Below, piece by piece: positions 48,633 through 57,126 of a DNA stretch of 64,000 nucleotides. Below the pieces are notes generated by a model. That model searched no databases and was not told where the DNA came from. It saw nothing but the letters and a program-made list of their open reading frames with translations. The translations under genes were made by a program, and so were the position numbers. Numbering within the stretch: the first letter of the stretch is position 1; the number at the start of each line of letters is the position of its first letter. Where the stretch lies: assembly GCA_016703605.1 (NCBI GenBank), contig JADJBU010000022.1, forward strand, positions 620,001-684,000, read 5' to 3'. The stretch is from Candidatus Villigracilis adiacens. GTDB taxonomy: Bacteria; Chloroflexota; Anaerolineae; Anaerolineales; Villigracilaceae.

Positions 48633-49286
48633 ATGAAATCATATCGTATGCTATTCTTTTTTATGGCAACCCTCCTGGCTGTCAGCCTTGCCTGCGGTGG
48701 AAGCGCCGAACCAACAGCCAACCCAACCCTGCCGCCCGTTCCCACAAACCCGCCCGTTGACGTCCAGCCGACCCAGGAACAACAGCAACAGCAGCCCAGC
48801 AACGCCATGGTCACCTTCGTGGACGGGAACAACCTGCTGGCGTTCGACCTGCCCGGCGATTGGACCTATGAAAACAACGACCTCGGGCGGGAGGTTTACT
48901 CCGACACACAGGCTTATTCCGACACCTTCCTTTCGCCAGACGGCTCCGCCAAGATTCAAAGCCTGATCATGTTCGCCGATGCCGGCGTGACGATGAACAA
49001 TTCCACCAGCCAGGCTGTGGCGTTGGATATCCTCAACACCTACTACAGCAGCACCGGAACCAACAACGGCGACATCCGCATCTCCAGCGACCAGATCATG
49101 AACGACGGCTCCGAGCGCTTCGAGTGGACCTCGAAAGGCGGCGGCTACTCCGGCATTTCCTTCTTCGAAGTGCGCGGCTCCGACAAACGCACCTGGCTCA
49201 TGTGGACCCTGATCTGGGATAACAGCGCCGACCAGGCTGTGTTAGACGTTCTCGACAACGCCATTGCAACCTACTACGTTCCGTAG
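48633..49286 (+). CDS. hypothetical lipoprotein, 217 aa
   Basis: This exported lipoprotein has a signal peptide ending in the lipobox SLAC (Cys21), a short Pro/Thr/Gln linker (about residues 25-57, with a Gln run) and a domain of about 155 residues. The domain has the alternating strands seen in PsbP/Mog1-like folds (LLAFDLPGDWTYENNDLGRE...). That fold guess rests on the pattern only. AGGAGAAAAGAG precedes the ATG. It is the only gene between the composite repeat region and the AmrB gene. Confidence 0.78.
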   Translation: MKSYRMLFFFMATLLAVSLACGGSAEPTANPTLPPVPTNPPVDVQPTQEQQQQQPSNAMVTFVDGNNLLAFDLPGDWTYENNDLGREVYSDTQAYSDTFLSPDGSAKIQSLIMFADAGVTMNNSTSQAVALDILNTYYSSTGTNNGDIRISSDQIMNDGSERFEWTSKGGGYSGISFFEVRGSDKRTWLMWTLIWDNSADQAVLDVLDNAIATYYVP

Positions 49287-49300
49287 ACTATACAGACTCA

Positions 49301-49331
49301 AAATCCCCGCGAGAATTCGCGGGGATTTTTT
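49301..49331 (+). terminator. Rho-independent terminator
   Basis: AAATCCCCGCGA and TCGCGGGGATTT around GAAT, followed by TTTAT. Confidence 0.9.
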
Positions 49332-49357
49332 ATTTCCAAAAGTGCTACAATGAAAAT

Positions 49358-50185
49358 GTGACAATGCTTGACCTGCGTCCCTCCCCCATTGCGGGGACCT
49401 GGTATTCCGGTAACCCCAAAACGCTTGCCGCCAGCCTCGACGAATACCTTGCAAGGGCGATACTTCCCGAATTGAAGGGACAGGTCATTGCCGTCATCGC
49501 CCCTCATGCCGGGCATCGCTACTCCGGCGCGGTCGCCGCCCATGCCTTCGCCGCCCTGCGCGGACTTCAACCCGACCTCGTGGCAATCGTCTCGCCGTAT
49601 CACAACTACGACCCGCATCCGCTTCTCACCACCGCCCACGACGCCTACGCCACCCCGCTGGGAAACATCTCAGTGGACAAAGCCGCCCTCGCCGACTTGC
49701 AAGCAAAACTTCCCATCCCCGTCACACCCATCGCCAACGACCCCGAACACTCGCTGGAAATTGAACTCCCGTTTCTACAGCGCATCTTTTCCAACGAATT
49801 CAAACTTCTCCCGATCATGATTCACGCGCAGGAGGAAACCGTTGCAAAACAACTCGGCGAAGCATTGGCAATGGTTCTTCGCAACAAGAATGCCATTCTG
49901 GTTGCATCCACCGACCTTTCCCATTTTAAAGATCAGAACACCGCAAACACCCTCGACCGCGAAATGCTAAAACGTTTCGAATCGCTCGAACCTGAATCCA
50001 TCTTCGAAGCCGAACGTCACGAAAAGGGATTCGCCTGCGGACATGCCGCCGTCGCCGCCGTAGAATGGGCGGCAAAAGGTCTCGGTGCGAACCGGGCGCA
50101 GATTCTCAACTACGCCACCTCCGGCGATGTAACCGGCGACTATTCCTCCGTCGTCGGCTACGGCGCGGCGGTCATCACAAAATAA
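49358..50185 (+). CDS. amrB: AmmeMemoRadiSam system protein B (Memo-like)
   Basis: This 275-aa protein is of the MEMO1/AmrB family. Typical features are the start RPSPIAGTWYSGNP, a metal-type APHAGHRYSG (about 48-57), SPYHNYDPHPLLTT, EHSLEIELPFLQ and STDLSHF. AmrB occurs with an AMMECR1 protein and a radical-SAM enzyme, neither of which is in the window; the reaction is not established. The start is GTG at 49358: TACAAT ends exactly six bases before it, and no ribosome-binding site is seen for the ATG two codons later. This fits a leaderless mRNA. Confidence 0.92.
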   Translation: MTMLDLRPSPIAGTWYSGNPKTLAASLDEYLARAILPELKGQVIAVIAPHAGHRYSGAVAAHAFAALRGLQPDLVAIVSPYHNYDPHPLLTTAHDAYATPLGNISVDKAALADLQAKLPIPVTPIANDPEHSLEIELPFLQRIFSNEFKLLPIMIHAQEETVAKQLGEALAMVLRNKNAILVASTDLSHFKDQNTANTLDREMLKRFESLEPESIFEAERHEKGFACGHAAVAAVEWAAKGLGANRAQILNYATSGDVTGDYSSVVGYGAAVITK

Positions 50186-50188
50186 CAG

Positions 50189-50237
50189 GAGTCAAAAGCG
50201 GCGCAGTGACGCCGTGGCGGCATCTCCGACTTTTGAC
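50189..50237. repeat. GCGGC-rich dispersed repeat, inverted copy
   Basis: GGAGTCAAAAGCGGCGCAGT... to ...GGCATCTCCGACTTTTGAC is nearly the exact reverse complement of 16707-16753. It is followed by a small hairpin CCAACGACGGGAGTCGTTGG (50242-50261). Confidence 0.75.
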
Positions 50238-50267
50238 GATCCAACGACGGGAGTCGTTGGACTCCGA

Positions 50268-50301
50268 AAATAAAACGCGCAAGAGAAAACCTCCCGCGCG
50301 T
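50268..50301 (-). terminator. Probable terminator of the 145-aa gene
   Basis: On the minus strand ACGCGC pairs with GCGCGT across a 15-base loop and is followed by TTTATTTT. The space to the gene also holds heptamer-type AATTACC/AATCTCC units (50302-50331). Confidence 0.55.
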
Positions 50302-50331
50302 CTCCAATCTCCAATTACCAATCCCCACCCC

Positions 50332-50769
50332 CTACTTCCTGCCATTCCACTCCTTCACCGCCTGCAACAATGCCTGCTTCAAGTGTTCATCCGGCAGGCT
50401 GGCAACGCCATCGTACTTCTCTCCGTTCACCCAAATTTCCAGTCCGCCATCCGCGGCTGTGCCGAAGTCAATATCGAAGGACTTCAAATACGGGTCGCTT
50501 TCGATCTTCGCCCGCAGCATATCCTCAATCTGTTCCGCAAACGGCGCGGCGACTTTTTCGCCTTCATCGTAATCGAACGAAGTCACGCCCTCGCCGTCCG
50601 CCAGCGTGGCATTCACCGTTTCCTGCGGCGGCATCGAATGCATCCATTCCGGTTTCTCGTCGGTCTTCTCCGTCAGGTTCATCTCATGGGCGCGTATGAA
50701 CACCCAAGCCAGCGCGCCCAGCCCAATCAAAATCATCAACCCAGCGATAACCAAAATCGTTATGCTCAT
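50332..50769 (-). CDS. hypothetical single-helix membrane protein, 145 aa
   Basis: This protein has an N-terminal membrane helix (about residues 3-24) and a cytoplasmic or periplasmic acidic domain (about 60-145) with WMHSMPPQETVNATLADGEG and a repeated alpha/beta pattern. No family is recognised. The ATG at 50769 has GGAGG upstream; the longer frame overlaps priA on the other strand and is not used. The start is 33 bases from that of priA, so the two are divergently transcribed from a very short shared region. Confidence 0.75.
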   Translation of the reverse strand: MSITILVIAGLMILIGLGALAWVFIRAHEMNLTEKTDEKPEWMHSMPPQETVNATLADGEGVTSFDYDEGEKVAAPFAEQIEDMLRAKIESDPYLKSFDIDFGTAADGGLEIWVNGEKYDGVASLPDEHLKQALLQAVKEWNGRK

Positions 50770-50790
50770 GTCAGCCTCCGTTTCGGATAT

Positions 50791-50796
50791 TATAAT
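50791..50796 (+). promoter_or_regulatory. priA -10 box, leaderless arrangement
   Basis: TATAAT at 50791-50796 is followed by CCACCC and ATG 50803, again exactly six bases. No -35 match was found. Confidence 0.55.
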
Positions 50797-50802
50797 CCAC
50801 CC

Positions 50803-53250
50803 ATGTTTGCCCGCCTCGCCGTCAACATTCCCGCAATCTCTGGCGTCTTCGATTACACCGTTCCCGCCGAACTCGCTCCTCACCTTAGAGCCGGGTGTCT
50901 TGTCACGGCTCCATTTGGAAATCAAACCGTGCAGGGCATCATCGTCGAGTTGAGCGAATCCTCCCTCATAGCGAATCCCAAACCAATCCTCGACCTGCTC
51001 GACCCTGCACCGCTTCTGACTCCGCCCCAGCTTGCTCTTGCCATGCGGCTGGCGGACTCTACGCTGAATCCTTTGTCCGCCATCGTCGGTATGATGATTC
51101 CTACCGGGCTATCTCAACAAGCAGATATAAGTTACGAGTTACGAGTTACGAGTTACGAAGAAAAAACGTCTGCTATTTCAACTCGTTTGATAAACCTACT
51201 AACCGAACGCGGACCTCTGCGCGGACGTCAGATCGACTCGCACTTCGCCAAAGTGGATTGGCGCAAGACCGCCAATATGCTTGTCAAAAAAGGTGTGCTG
51301 ACTTCGAAGAACGTCCTGCCGCCGCCACGTGTACGCCCCAAGAACATCCGCGTTGCCCAGCTTGCCGTCACACCCGAAGCGGCTCAGGCGGAGATGAACT
51401 CGCTTGGTTCCACGAAGGCGACTCAAACACGGCGCGAAGCGGCTCTGCGGTTTCTCATCCAACAACCTGAGCCGATCAACCTTTCATGGGTCTATGCTCA
51501 AACTGGCTGCAATATTTCTGATCTGCAAGAACTTGAAGAACGCGGATTAATTCGCTTATTTGAAAATGAAATTTTCCGCGACCCGTTGGAGAGAATCGAG
51601 AAACAAGTAACAAGTAACGAGTTATCGTTGACGCCCGAGCAGAGTTCGGCTTTGCAATCAATTCTTTCATCTTTCATCTTTCATCCTTCATCATTTCTGC
51701 TCTACGGCGTAACCGGCTCCGGCAAAACTGAAATCTATTTACGAGCAGCGGAAGAAGTGATAAAGAGCGGCAAGCAAGCGCTGATTCTCGTCCCTGAAAT
51801 TGCATTGACTCCACAAGCTGTACGACGCTTTGTCTCGCGTTTTCCGGGGCAGGTGGGATTGGTTCACTCGAAACTTTCCGAAGGCGAACGCTACGACACC
51901 TGGCGCCGTGCCCGCGATGGGAAGTTGAGCGTCATCATCGGCGCGCGCTCGGCTTTGTTTTCGCCGCTGCCAAACATCGGTCTCATCGTCGTGGATGAGT
52001 GCCACGACAGTTCCTATTATCAAAGCGAGCCGCCATATTACAACGCGGTGATTGCGGCGCAGGAGTATGCCAAACTATGCGGCGCGGTTTGCGTGCTGGG
52101 TTCCGCTACCCCGACCGTGGAACAACGATATACCGCCGAACACGGTCACATACAAAAATTAGAATTACCCAATCGAGTTACTGATTCAAATCTTCCGCCC
52201 GTTCAAGTAGTGGACATGCGCAAGGAGTTAAAGAACGGCAATCGCGGAATTTTTTCGAAAGCGCTGGCAGAGTCTTTAGCAGAAGTGCTCGAACGCAAAG
52301 AACAGGCAATTGTTTATCTCAACCGCCGTGGAACCGCCACTTACATCTTCTGCCGTGATTGCGGGACGACCCTGAAATGCCCCAATTGCGAAACGCCGTT
52401 GACCTTGCATGTCGAAAGTCAAAAGTCAAAGGTCAACGACCTTCGACCTTCGACTTTTGACCTGTTGTGCCATCGGTGCAACTATCACAGAAAAATGCCC
52501 AAAACCTGCCCGGCTTGCGCAAGCGCGCAAATCCGTGAGTATGGGCTGGGCAGCGAGCGCGTGGAAGCGGAAATCAAGTCCATGTTTCCGCAAGCGCGGA
52601 CTCTGCGCTGGGATTGGGATACCACCCGCCAGAAGGACGCGCACGAGATCATCCTCACCCACTTTGCCAACCACCAAGCAGATATTTTGGTAGGCACACA
52701 GATGCTGGCAAAAGGTTTGGATCTACCCTTGGTCACATTGGTTGGCATTGTTCTTGCAGATGTGGGTTTGAACCTACCTGACCCATTCGCCAATGAAAGA
52801 GTGTTTCAAACCCTTACACAAGTAGCTGGGCGGGCAGGTCGCTCCTCACGCGGTGGCAAGGTCATTATGCAGACCTTCACGCCGGAACATTATGCGTTGC
52901 AATTTGCAGCAGGACATGATGTGAACGGATTTTATACACGTGAATTGGAATATCGAAAATTATTAGGATATCCACCCTTTGCGAAATTGGCACGGCTTGA
53001 ATATAAGAATGTAGACAATGCCAAGGCGGAAGAAGAAGCCAAGAAAATGGCAGACAAGCTAAAGTTAAAGCTTGAGGCGGGTGGGTTTCGTCAAACAGAG
53101 TTAATTGGCCCCGTCCCCTGCTTCTTTGCCAAAGAGAATGGTGAGTACCGCTGGCAGGTCGTCTTACGTGGACCTGATCCGGCAGCTGTTTTGAAAGATA
53201 TGAGATTCAACGACTGGCGGCTTGAGATAGACCCCATCAACATATTATAA
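50803..53250 (+). CDS. priA: primosomal protein N' (PriA helicase) with four in-frame repeat insertions
   Basis: This 815-aa replication-restart helicase has an N-terminal DNA-binding domain (MFARLAVNIPAISGVFDYTVP), Walker A GVTGSGKT (residues 302-309), DEXH box DECH (about 401), and the zinc cysteines CRDCGTTLKCPNC and CHRCNYHRKMPKTCPAC. Helicase motif GTQMLAKGLD is also present. Four short repeat tracts lie within the frame at about residues 109-119, 267-275, 287-299 and 536-553. They read as YELRVTSYELRVTSYE, KQVTSNELS, FIFHPSSF and SQKSKVNDLRPSTFDL. All keep frame and fall in linkers. The start at 50803 is set by homology and the -10 box. Confidence 0.95.
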   Translation: MFARLAVNIPAISGVFDYTVPAELAPHLRAGCLVTAPFGNQTVQGIIVELSESSLIANPKPILDLLDPAPLLTPPQLALAMRLADSTLNPLSAIVGMMIPTGLSQQADISYELRVTSYEEKTSAISTRLINLLTERGPLRGRQIDSHFAKVDWRKTANMLVKKGVLTSKNVLPPPRVRPKNIRVAQLAVTPEAAQAEMNSLGSTKATQTRREAALRFLIQQPEPINLSWVYAQTGCNISDLQELEERGLIRLFENEIFRDPLERIEKQVTSNELSLTPEQSSALQSILSSFIFHPSSFLLYGVTGSGKTEIYLRAAEEVIKSGKQALILVPEIALTPQAVRRFVSRFPGQVGLVHSKLSEGERYDTWRRARDGKLSVIIGARSALFSPLPNIGLIVVDECHDSSYYQSEPPYYNAVIAAQEYAKLCGAVCVLGSATPTVEQRYTAEHGHIQKLELPNRVTDSNLPPVQVVDMRKELKNGNRGIFSKALAESLAEVLERKEQAIVYLNRRGTATYIFCRDCGTTLKCPNCETPLTLHVESQKSKVNDLRPSTFDLLCHRCNYHRKMPKTCPACASAQIREYGLGSERVEAEIKSMFPQARTLRWDWDTTRQKDAHEIILTHFANHQADILVGTQMLAKGLDLPLVTLVGIVLADVGLNLPDPFANERVFQTLTQVAGRAGRSSRGGKVIMQTFTPEHYALQFAAGHDVNGFYTRELEYRKLLGYPPFAKLARLEYKNVDNAKAEEEAKKMADKLKLKLEAGGFRQTELIGPVPCFFAKENGEYRWQVVLRGPDPAAVLKDMRFNDWRLEIDPINIL
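51129..51158 (+). repeat. Heptamer GTTACGA tract in priA
   Basis: Four 7-bp GTTACGA units, in frame, encoding YELRVTS repeats. Confidence 0.85.
51605..51627 (+). repeat. Heptamer AGTAACA/AGTAACG tract in priA
   Basis: Two to three 7-bp units related to the AGTTACG family, in frame. Confidence 0.6.
51662..51698 (+). repeat. TTCATCTT/TTCATCC tract in priA
   Basis: About five TTTCATC-type units of 7-8 bp directly before the Walker A codons. The protein reads SSFIFHPSSF. Confidence 0.75.
52410..52460 (+). repeat. AAAGTCA/GACCTTC inverted heptamer tract in priA
   Basis: GAAAGTCAAAAGTCAAAGGTC followed by its approximate inverse GACCTTCGACCTTCGACTTT lies between two zinc-binding cysteine pairs; the first string covers 52410-52430. 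The tract can form a hairpin. Confidence 0.8.
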
Positions 53251-53289
53251 AAACTCGGCTGAGGGTTTAGCCCTCAGCCGAGTTTTTTT
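53250..53289 (+). terminator. Strong terminator of priA
   Basis: AAAACTCGGCTGAGGG and CCCTCAGCCGAGTTTT around TTTAG, followed by TTTC. It is also usable for the convergent gene. Confidence 0.92.
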
Positions 53290-53292
53290 CAA

Positions 53293-55539
53293 TTACGAGA
53301 TCAACCCCACAGCAAAATTCAACACGCGCCAGTACAAGTTATACAACGGCTGGGGCCAGTTGCTCTTGGGCAACGCAGGCGGGAAGGATGTCTTCGCGTT
53401 CGGTTCATCGAAGCGATTATCCACACCGGTGGTATCCCACACAATATCAAAGCCACTGCCGAGCATATTCTTCACGAATGGGTCGGCATCATACCCATTG
53501 TTCTCATAGATGTTATCGTGGGCAAAGTTATGGTCGGGGTTGGGGTCTACGTCGATCTCTTCAGGCGAGAAACCAATGGTGAGATTGAAGATCGCCAAAC
53601 CAACCGTTTTATTGCCCTTGAAAGTATTGCCATACACTTCCACATGATCTGCGGCAAGGATCAACATACCCGTTCCCGGCGGGATGAGCGAAACCGCCGT
53701 GCCGGGCTTGCCAAAGTTCGCGCCATTGTTGTTCTCTGAAACGTTGTCGTACACTTTGGTGTACATTGACACTTTGGAAGGCAACTGCGGCAGCAAGTCA
53801 ATGAAGATGCCGATGGTGTTATCGTGAGCAACATTGTTATACACTTCGCCGTTCACCGTGTTTTCCAATTCGATGCCGATCACGTTTCCATACGTCAACG
53901 TATCGCGGATGACAACATCTTTCGATTTACCCGCATAGATCGCAGCATCGTTCATCAGCGTACCTTCAATGCGTTCGATCAACACATCGGTACAACGCAC
54001 AGGGTATACGCCATACACACCCGTGTTCTCAATGTACATGTCATGCAGGTATACGCCAGTTGAGCCTTCCACCAGCACACCATTACTCGTAAAGTTCTTC
54101 ACCTGGAAGAACGCCATCTCAAAGTTGTTGCCAGAAGCAATCACACCATCAGACCCGGTGCCATTGCCTTCGATGACGGGCCACTCACCTGCATCGTTTG
54201 GAATGCCAAAGAACTTGATATCGCTCACGTCAATGATGACATGCTCTTCATAAATACCATACGGCACTTCGATGGTGTCACCGGGCAGTGCCTGATCGAC
54301 AACTTCCTGGATGGTCTGACCGGGTTCGACTCTCAAGGTAACCGGCTCATGCGTGGACGTGGAGCCTGATTCACTTTCAGCAGCATTCACCTCGCTGGCA
54401 ACGTCGCGCGCCGGGTTGTCTACTACTTCCACAACAGGCAAGCCCGAAGGCACAGAGGCGGGGATTTCCGGCAGGTTGCTTTCATCGGTCAACGCATACA
54501 TGAAGGCGACCAGGTCCGCTTTTTCCTGCTCGGTCAATTCAAAGCCGAGAACGTGAATATCCACATCGGCAACGCCGTCCTCGCGCCCGCCGCCCTTGGC
54601 GTAAAAGTCCACCACTTCTTCGAGCGTGGCAAAAACGCCGTTATGCATGTAAGGCGCGGTCAGGGCAATATTGCGCAGGGTCGGCGCTTTGAACGCCCCA
54701 TCCAAACTGGAGTCTTCGATGGCTTTGCGTCCGGCATCGTGATCCTGACCGGGCAGGTCGGGCACACCCGTCACCGAAAAGGACTCGTCGGCAAAGGTTG
54801 GCGCGGCATGGCATTCAAAGCAGCGCGTCGCCGCCGAGCGGAAGAGTCCCAGCCCGCGGCGTTGGGAGGGGGTCAGGGCGTTCAGATTGCCAGCGGCATA
54901 ACGGTCAAAGGGCGAGTCGTTGGTCACCAGTGTACGCTCAAAAGCGGCAATCGCATTTTGGACGTTCTCAAACGTCACCGCATCGCTGCCGCCAAAGGCT
55001 TTCTCGAACAGGTCCACATATTCTGGAATGGCTTGCAACTCGGCAACGATCTCTTCGGGGGAAGCACCCATTTCATCCGGGTTGGTGATGGGGGTTTCCA
55101 TCTGCTCCTCGAGCGTGGCGGCGCGGCCGTCCCAGAAGAAGCTGGTGTTGTAGGTCACATTCCACAGGCTCATGGCGCTGCGGGGCAGGGGTTTCTGGTC
55201 TGCGCCAAAGGATTGGGGTCTGCCATCGGCGAATCCAAGGTCGGGGTGATGGCATGAGGCGCAGGACATGTCGTCGTTTTGAGACAGGACCGGGTCAAAG
55301 AAAAGGAGGCGTCCCAATTCCACTTTTTCAGGCGTCGATGGATTCTCCGCTGTTTCGTTCGTGGCGGGGAAGTCGCGCTGCAATCCGCTCCAGGCGGGTT
55401 CCACACTGCTGGAGCCTGCCCCCCACTGTTCTTCGGGTAATTCAACGGCAGGGGCAAGGGGCACAAATGCGGCAAGGGCAACGCCAACGAGCAGCAAAAT
55501 GCCCAGCCCTAAAAAGATACGTTTGATCCAAACTTTCAT
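53293..55539 (-). CDS. di-heme cytochrome c peroxidase/MauG-like protein fused to a beta-helix
   Basis: This 748-aa exported protein has an N-terminal membrane helix (about 7-27) and then a cytochrome-c-peroxidase/MauG domain (about 65-370) with two heme sites, C93-x2-C96-H97 and C240-x2-C243-H244. After a Ser/Thr linker it continues as a NosD-like right-handed beta-helix (about 395-680; VEPGQTIQEVVDQALPGDTI opens it). The fusion suggests that the oxidase is targeted to a polymer or surface partner by the beta-helix. The next gene downstream on the chromosome (55586) is a small cytochrome c on the same strand, upstream in transcription, a likely electron partner. TGTATGAAAG with AGAGGAGAATG marks the start. 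Confidence 0.9.
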   Translation of the reverse strand: MKVWIKRIFLGLGILLLVGVALAAFVPLAPAVELPEEQWGAGSSSVEPAWSGLQRDFPATNETAENPSTPEKVELGRLLFFDPVLSQNDDMSCASCHHPDLGFADGRPQSFGADQKPLPRSAMSLWNVTYNTSFFWDGRAATLEEQMETPITNPDEMGASPEEIVAELQAIPEYVDLFEKAFGGSDAVTFENVQNAIAAFERTLVTNDSPFDRYAAGNLNALTPSQRRGLGLFRSAATRCFECHAAPTFADESFSVTGVPDLPGQDHDAGRKAIEDSSLDGAFKAPTLRNIALTAPYMHNGVFATLEEVVDFYAKGGGREDGVADVDIHVLGFELTEQEKADLVAFMYALTDESNLPEIPASVPSGLPVVEVVDNPARDVASEVNAAESESGSTSTHEPVTLRVEPGQTIQEVVDQALPGDTIEVPYGIYEEHVIIDVSDIKFFGIPNDAGEWPVIEGNGTGSDGVIASGNNFEMAFFQVKNFTSNGVLVEGSTGVYLHDMYIENTGVYGVYPVRCTDVLIERIEGTLMNDAAIYAGKSKDVVIRDTLTYGNVIGIELENTVNGEVYNNVAHDNTIGIFIDLLPQLPSKVSMYTKVYDNVSENNNGANFGKPGTAVSLIPPGTGMLILAADHVEVYGNTFKGNKTVGLAIFNLTIGFSPEEIDVDPNPDHNFAHDNIYENNGYDADPFVKNMLGSGFDIVWDTTGVDNRFDEPNAKTSFPPALPKSNWPQPLYNLYWRVLNFAVGLIS

Positions 55540-55585
55540 ACATTCTCCTCTGTATTCAGTTATTTATCCCGCGATAACTTGCGGG

Positions 55586-55966
55586 TTATTTCAACGTCAT
55601 CAAAAATGCGATCAGCGCATCCAGGTCTTCGCTCGTCAACTCCTTGGCGAGATTGGTAATCATGACATTATTGAAGCCCTCCACCACGTAATCACCGGGG
55701 CGCAAAACGGACATGGTGATGTATTCCTCGGCGCCCTGTCCTTCTACCCGGGTTTCGGCGGTTGTGGCAATACCGTACAACGACGGACCGATGATGATCG
55801 TATCAGGCACCAGCGCGTGACAGGTGGCGCAGCGGGCATTGAAGACCGCCTGTCCCTGCAAGGCGATGGGGTCCAGAGTGGGAGTGGGAACGGGCGTGGC
55901 GGCTTTGGCGCAGGCGGATAGCAGAAGCGCCGTTACCAATGCCATCAAAGCGGGTTTATTTTTCAT
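55586..55966 (-). CDS. c-type cytochrome lipoprotein
   Basis: This 126-aa exported lipoprotein has a lipobox LLSAC (Cys19) and one heme site, C46-A-T-C49-H50. The class I cytochrome fold has the distal methionine probably in the VMITNLAKELTSEDLDALIAF end region. It transfers electrons at the outer face of the membrane. It lies 46 bases before the di-heme peroxidase gene on the same strand, so the pair is probably co-transcribed and works together. Confidence 0.92.
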   Translation of the reverse strand: MKNKPALMALVTALLLSACAKAATPVPTPTLDPIALQGQAVFNARCATCHALVPDTIIIGPSLYGIATTAETRVEGQGAEEYITMSVLRPGDYVVEGFNNVMITNLAKELTSEDLDALIAFLMTLK

Positions 55967-56042
55967 GACACATCCTGATATTGGAATTGCCCGATTATAC
56001 TTGGGCTTGAAAAGGCAGGCGTTATCAATTTGGCAGATTTGC

Positions 56043-56125
56043 TATAATCAGTGCTTCACGAAAGTGCGTAATTGGCGCTCTCTACCGGGTAGTTTGCGCG
56101 AGAGAGCGCAAACTACCCGGGTTTT
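56043..56125 (+). promoter_or_regulatory. Leader with possible terminator/antiterminator
   Basis: TATAAT (56043-56048) begins a leader that can form CCGGGTAGTTTGCGC (56085-56099) with GCGCAAACTACCCGG (56106-56120) followed by GTTTTT. This is a full terminator 45 bases before the next gene. The alternative GCGCTCTCT (56075-56083) with AGAGAGCGC (56101-56109) would block it. The two stems exclude each other. Confidence 0.5.
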
Positions 56126-56169
56126 TCGTGATCTACTGATAATTCGCCTCGAATAAAGGAGAGTGAAAG

Positions 56170-57069
56170 ATGCAAAGTTTTTCGCGCGGTTGGTCGTTCT
56201 TACGGCAGGCATGGAGCATGGCGTTCAAAGACAAGGACCTGCTCAAGCCCTCGATGTATGCCCTTGTTGTCGGCATGGTCGTTTCAGTCATTGGCATCAT
56301 CCCCATTGCCATTTCCGCCTTTATCTTTGGAGGCTCCGATATTGGCAACGTCATTCTTGCCATCATGGGCGGCGTGTTGATGTTCCTGCAATTCGTCGTC
56401 ACCTACGTGTTCTCCGGTATGACGGTTTATCTCATTTACGGCTACCTTACCAAGGGCGACGGTCGTATGGATCATGCCTGGGAGATCGTCAAGCGCGACT
56501 TCTTCGACATCCTGACATTGGCGGCGGCGTCCACCGCGGTGGGAATGCTCCGTAACGCGGCGCGAAACAACCGCCGCGGCGGCATGGCGGCAAGCCTGGC
56601 GCGATCCGCAACGGGACTGCTCGAAACGCTGTGGACGGAAGCCTCATATCTCGTCCTGCCCGCCATGATCATTGATGATCTAAATCTCAAGGATGGCTTG
56701 CAGCGCGTGTGGAAGATCACGAAGGAAAATCTCTTGCTGATCGGCATCAGCACCGTGGGCGTGCGCTTCGTGACCGGGCTGATCGGTTTTGTATTCTTTG
56801 TCGTTGGTTTGATCCTCGCTTTCGCCATCGGCGGCGGGCTGGCATTCGTCTCCGGCGGAAGCACAGCCATTACCATCGTCGGCATCGTGATTGGCGGGCT
56901 GGTCTTTTTCACCTTCATCATGATTTCCAGCATTTTCAGTTCATATACGAACACGGCATATCACACCTGCCTGTACATCTGGGCAAAGGAAGTGGAAAAA
57001 GCCACAGCGGAAGGAAAATCCCCGGCGCAGGTTGCGGCTCCGGCTCCGCTCGCGGCGGTGCTGGCATAA
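56170..57069 (+). CDS. DUF6159-like multi-spanning membrane protein
   Basis: This 299-aa integral membrane protein has about six helices (about 33-55, 60-90, 110-125, 160-175, 188-222, 230-262), an inner polar loop with RRGGMAASLARSATG, and a cytosolic tail rich in Ala/Pro. The opening SRGWSFLRQAWSMAFKDKDLL and the LETLWTEASYLVLPAMIIDD block fit the DUF6159 family, whose function is unknown. AAAGGAGAG precedes the ATG. The leader holds mutually exclusive hairpins, so expression may be attenuated. A perfect terminator follows. Confidence 0.8.
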   Translation: MQSFSRGWSFLRQAWSMAFKDKDLLKPSMYALVVGMVVSVIGIIPIAISAFIFGGSDIGNVILAIMGGVLMFLQFVVTYVFSGMTVYLIYGYLTKGDGRMDHAWEIVKRDFFDILTLAAASTAVGMLRNAARNNRRGGMAASLARSATGLLETLWTEASYLVLPAMIIDDLNLKDGLQRVWKITKENLLLIGISTVGVRFVTGLIGFVFFVVGLILAFAIGGGLAFVSGGSTAITIVGIVIGGLVFFTFIMISSIFSSYTNTAYHTCLYIWAKEVEKATAEGKSPAQVAAPAPLAAVLA

Positions 57070-57073
57070 ATGC

Positions 57074-57113
57074 AAAGTCCCTTGTGAGAGCAACTCTCAC
57101 AAGGGACTTTTTG
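57074..57113 (+). terminator. Perfect 17-bp terminator stem
   Basis: AAAGTCCCTTGTGAGAG and CTCTCACAAGGGACTTT around CAA, followed by TTG. Its 3' edge adjoins the TACAAT box of the next gene. Confidence 0.9.
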
Positions 57114-57126
57114 ATACAATATCCGC

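Noticed and set aside
50065..50802. 246-residue N-terminal extension of PriA
   Set aside because: It runs through the end of amrB, a repeat and the divergent 145-aa gene; PriA homology begins at 50803.
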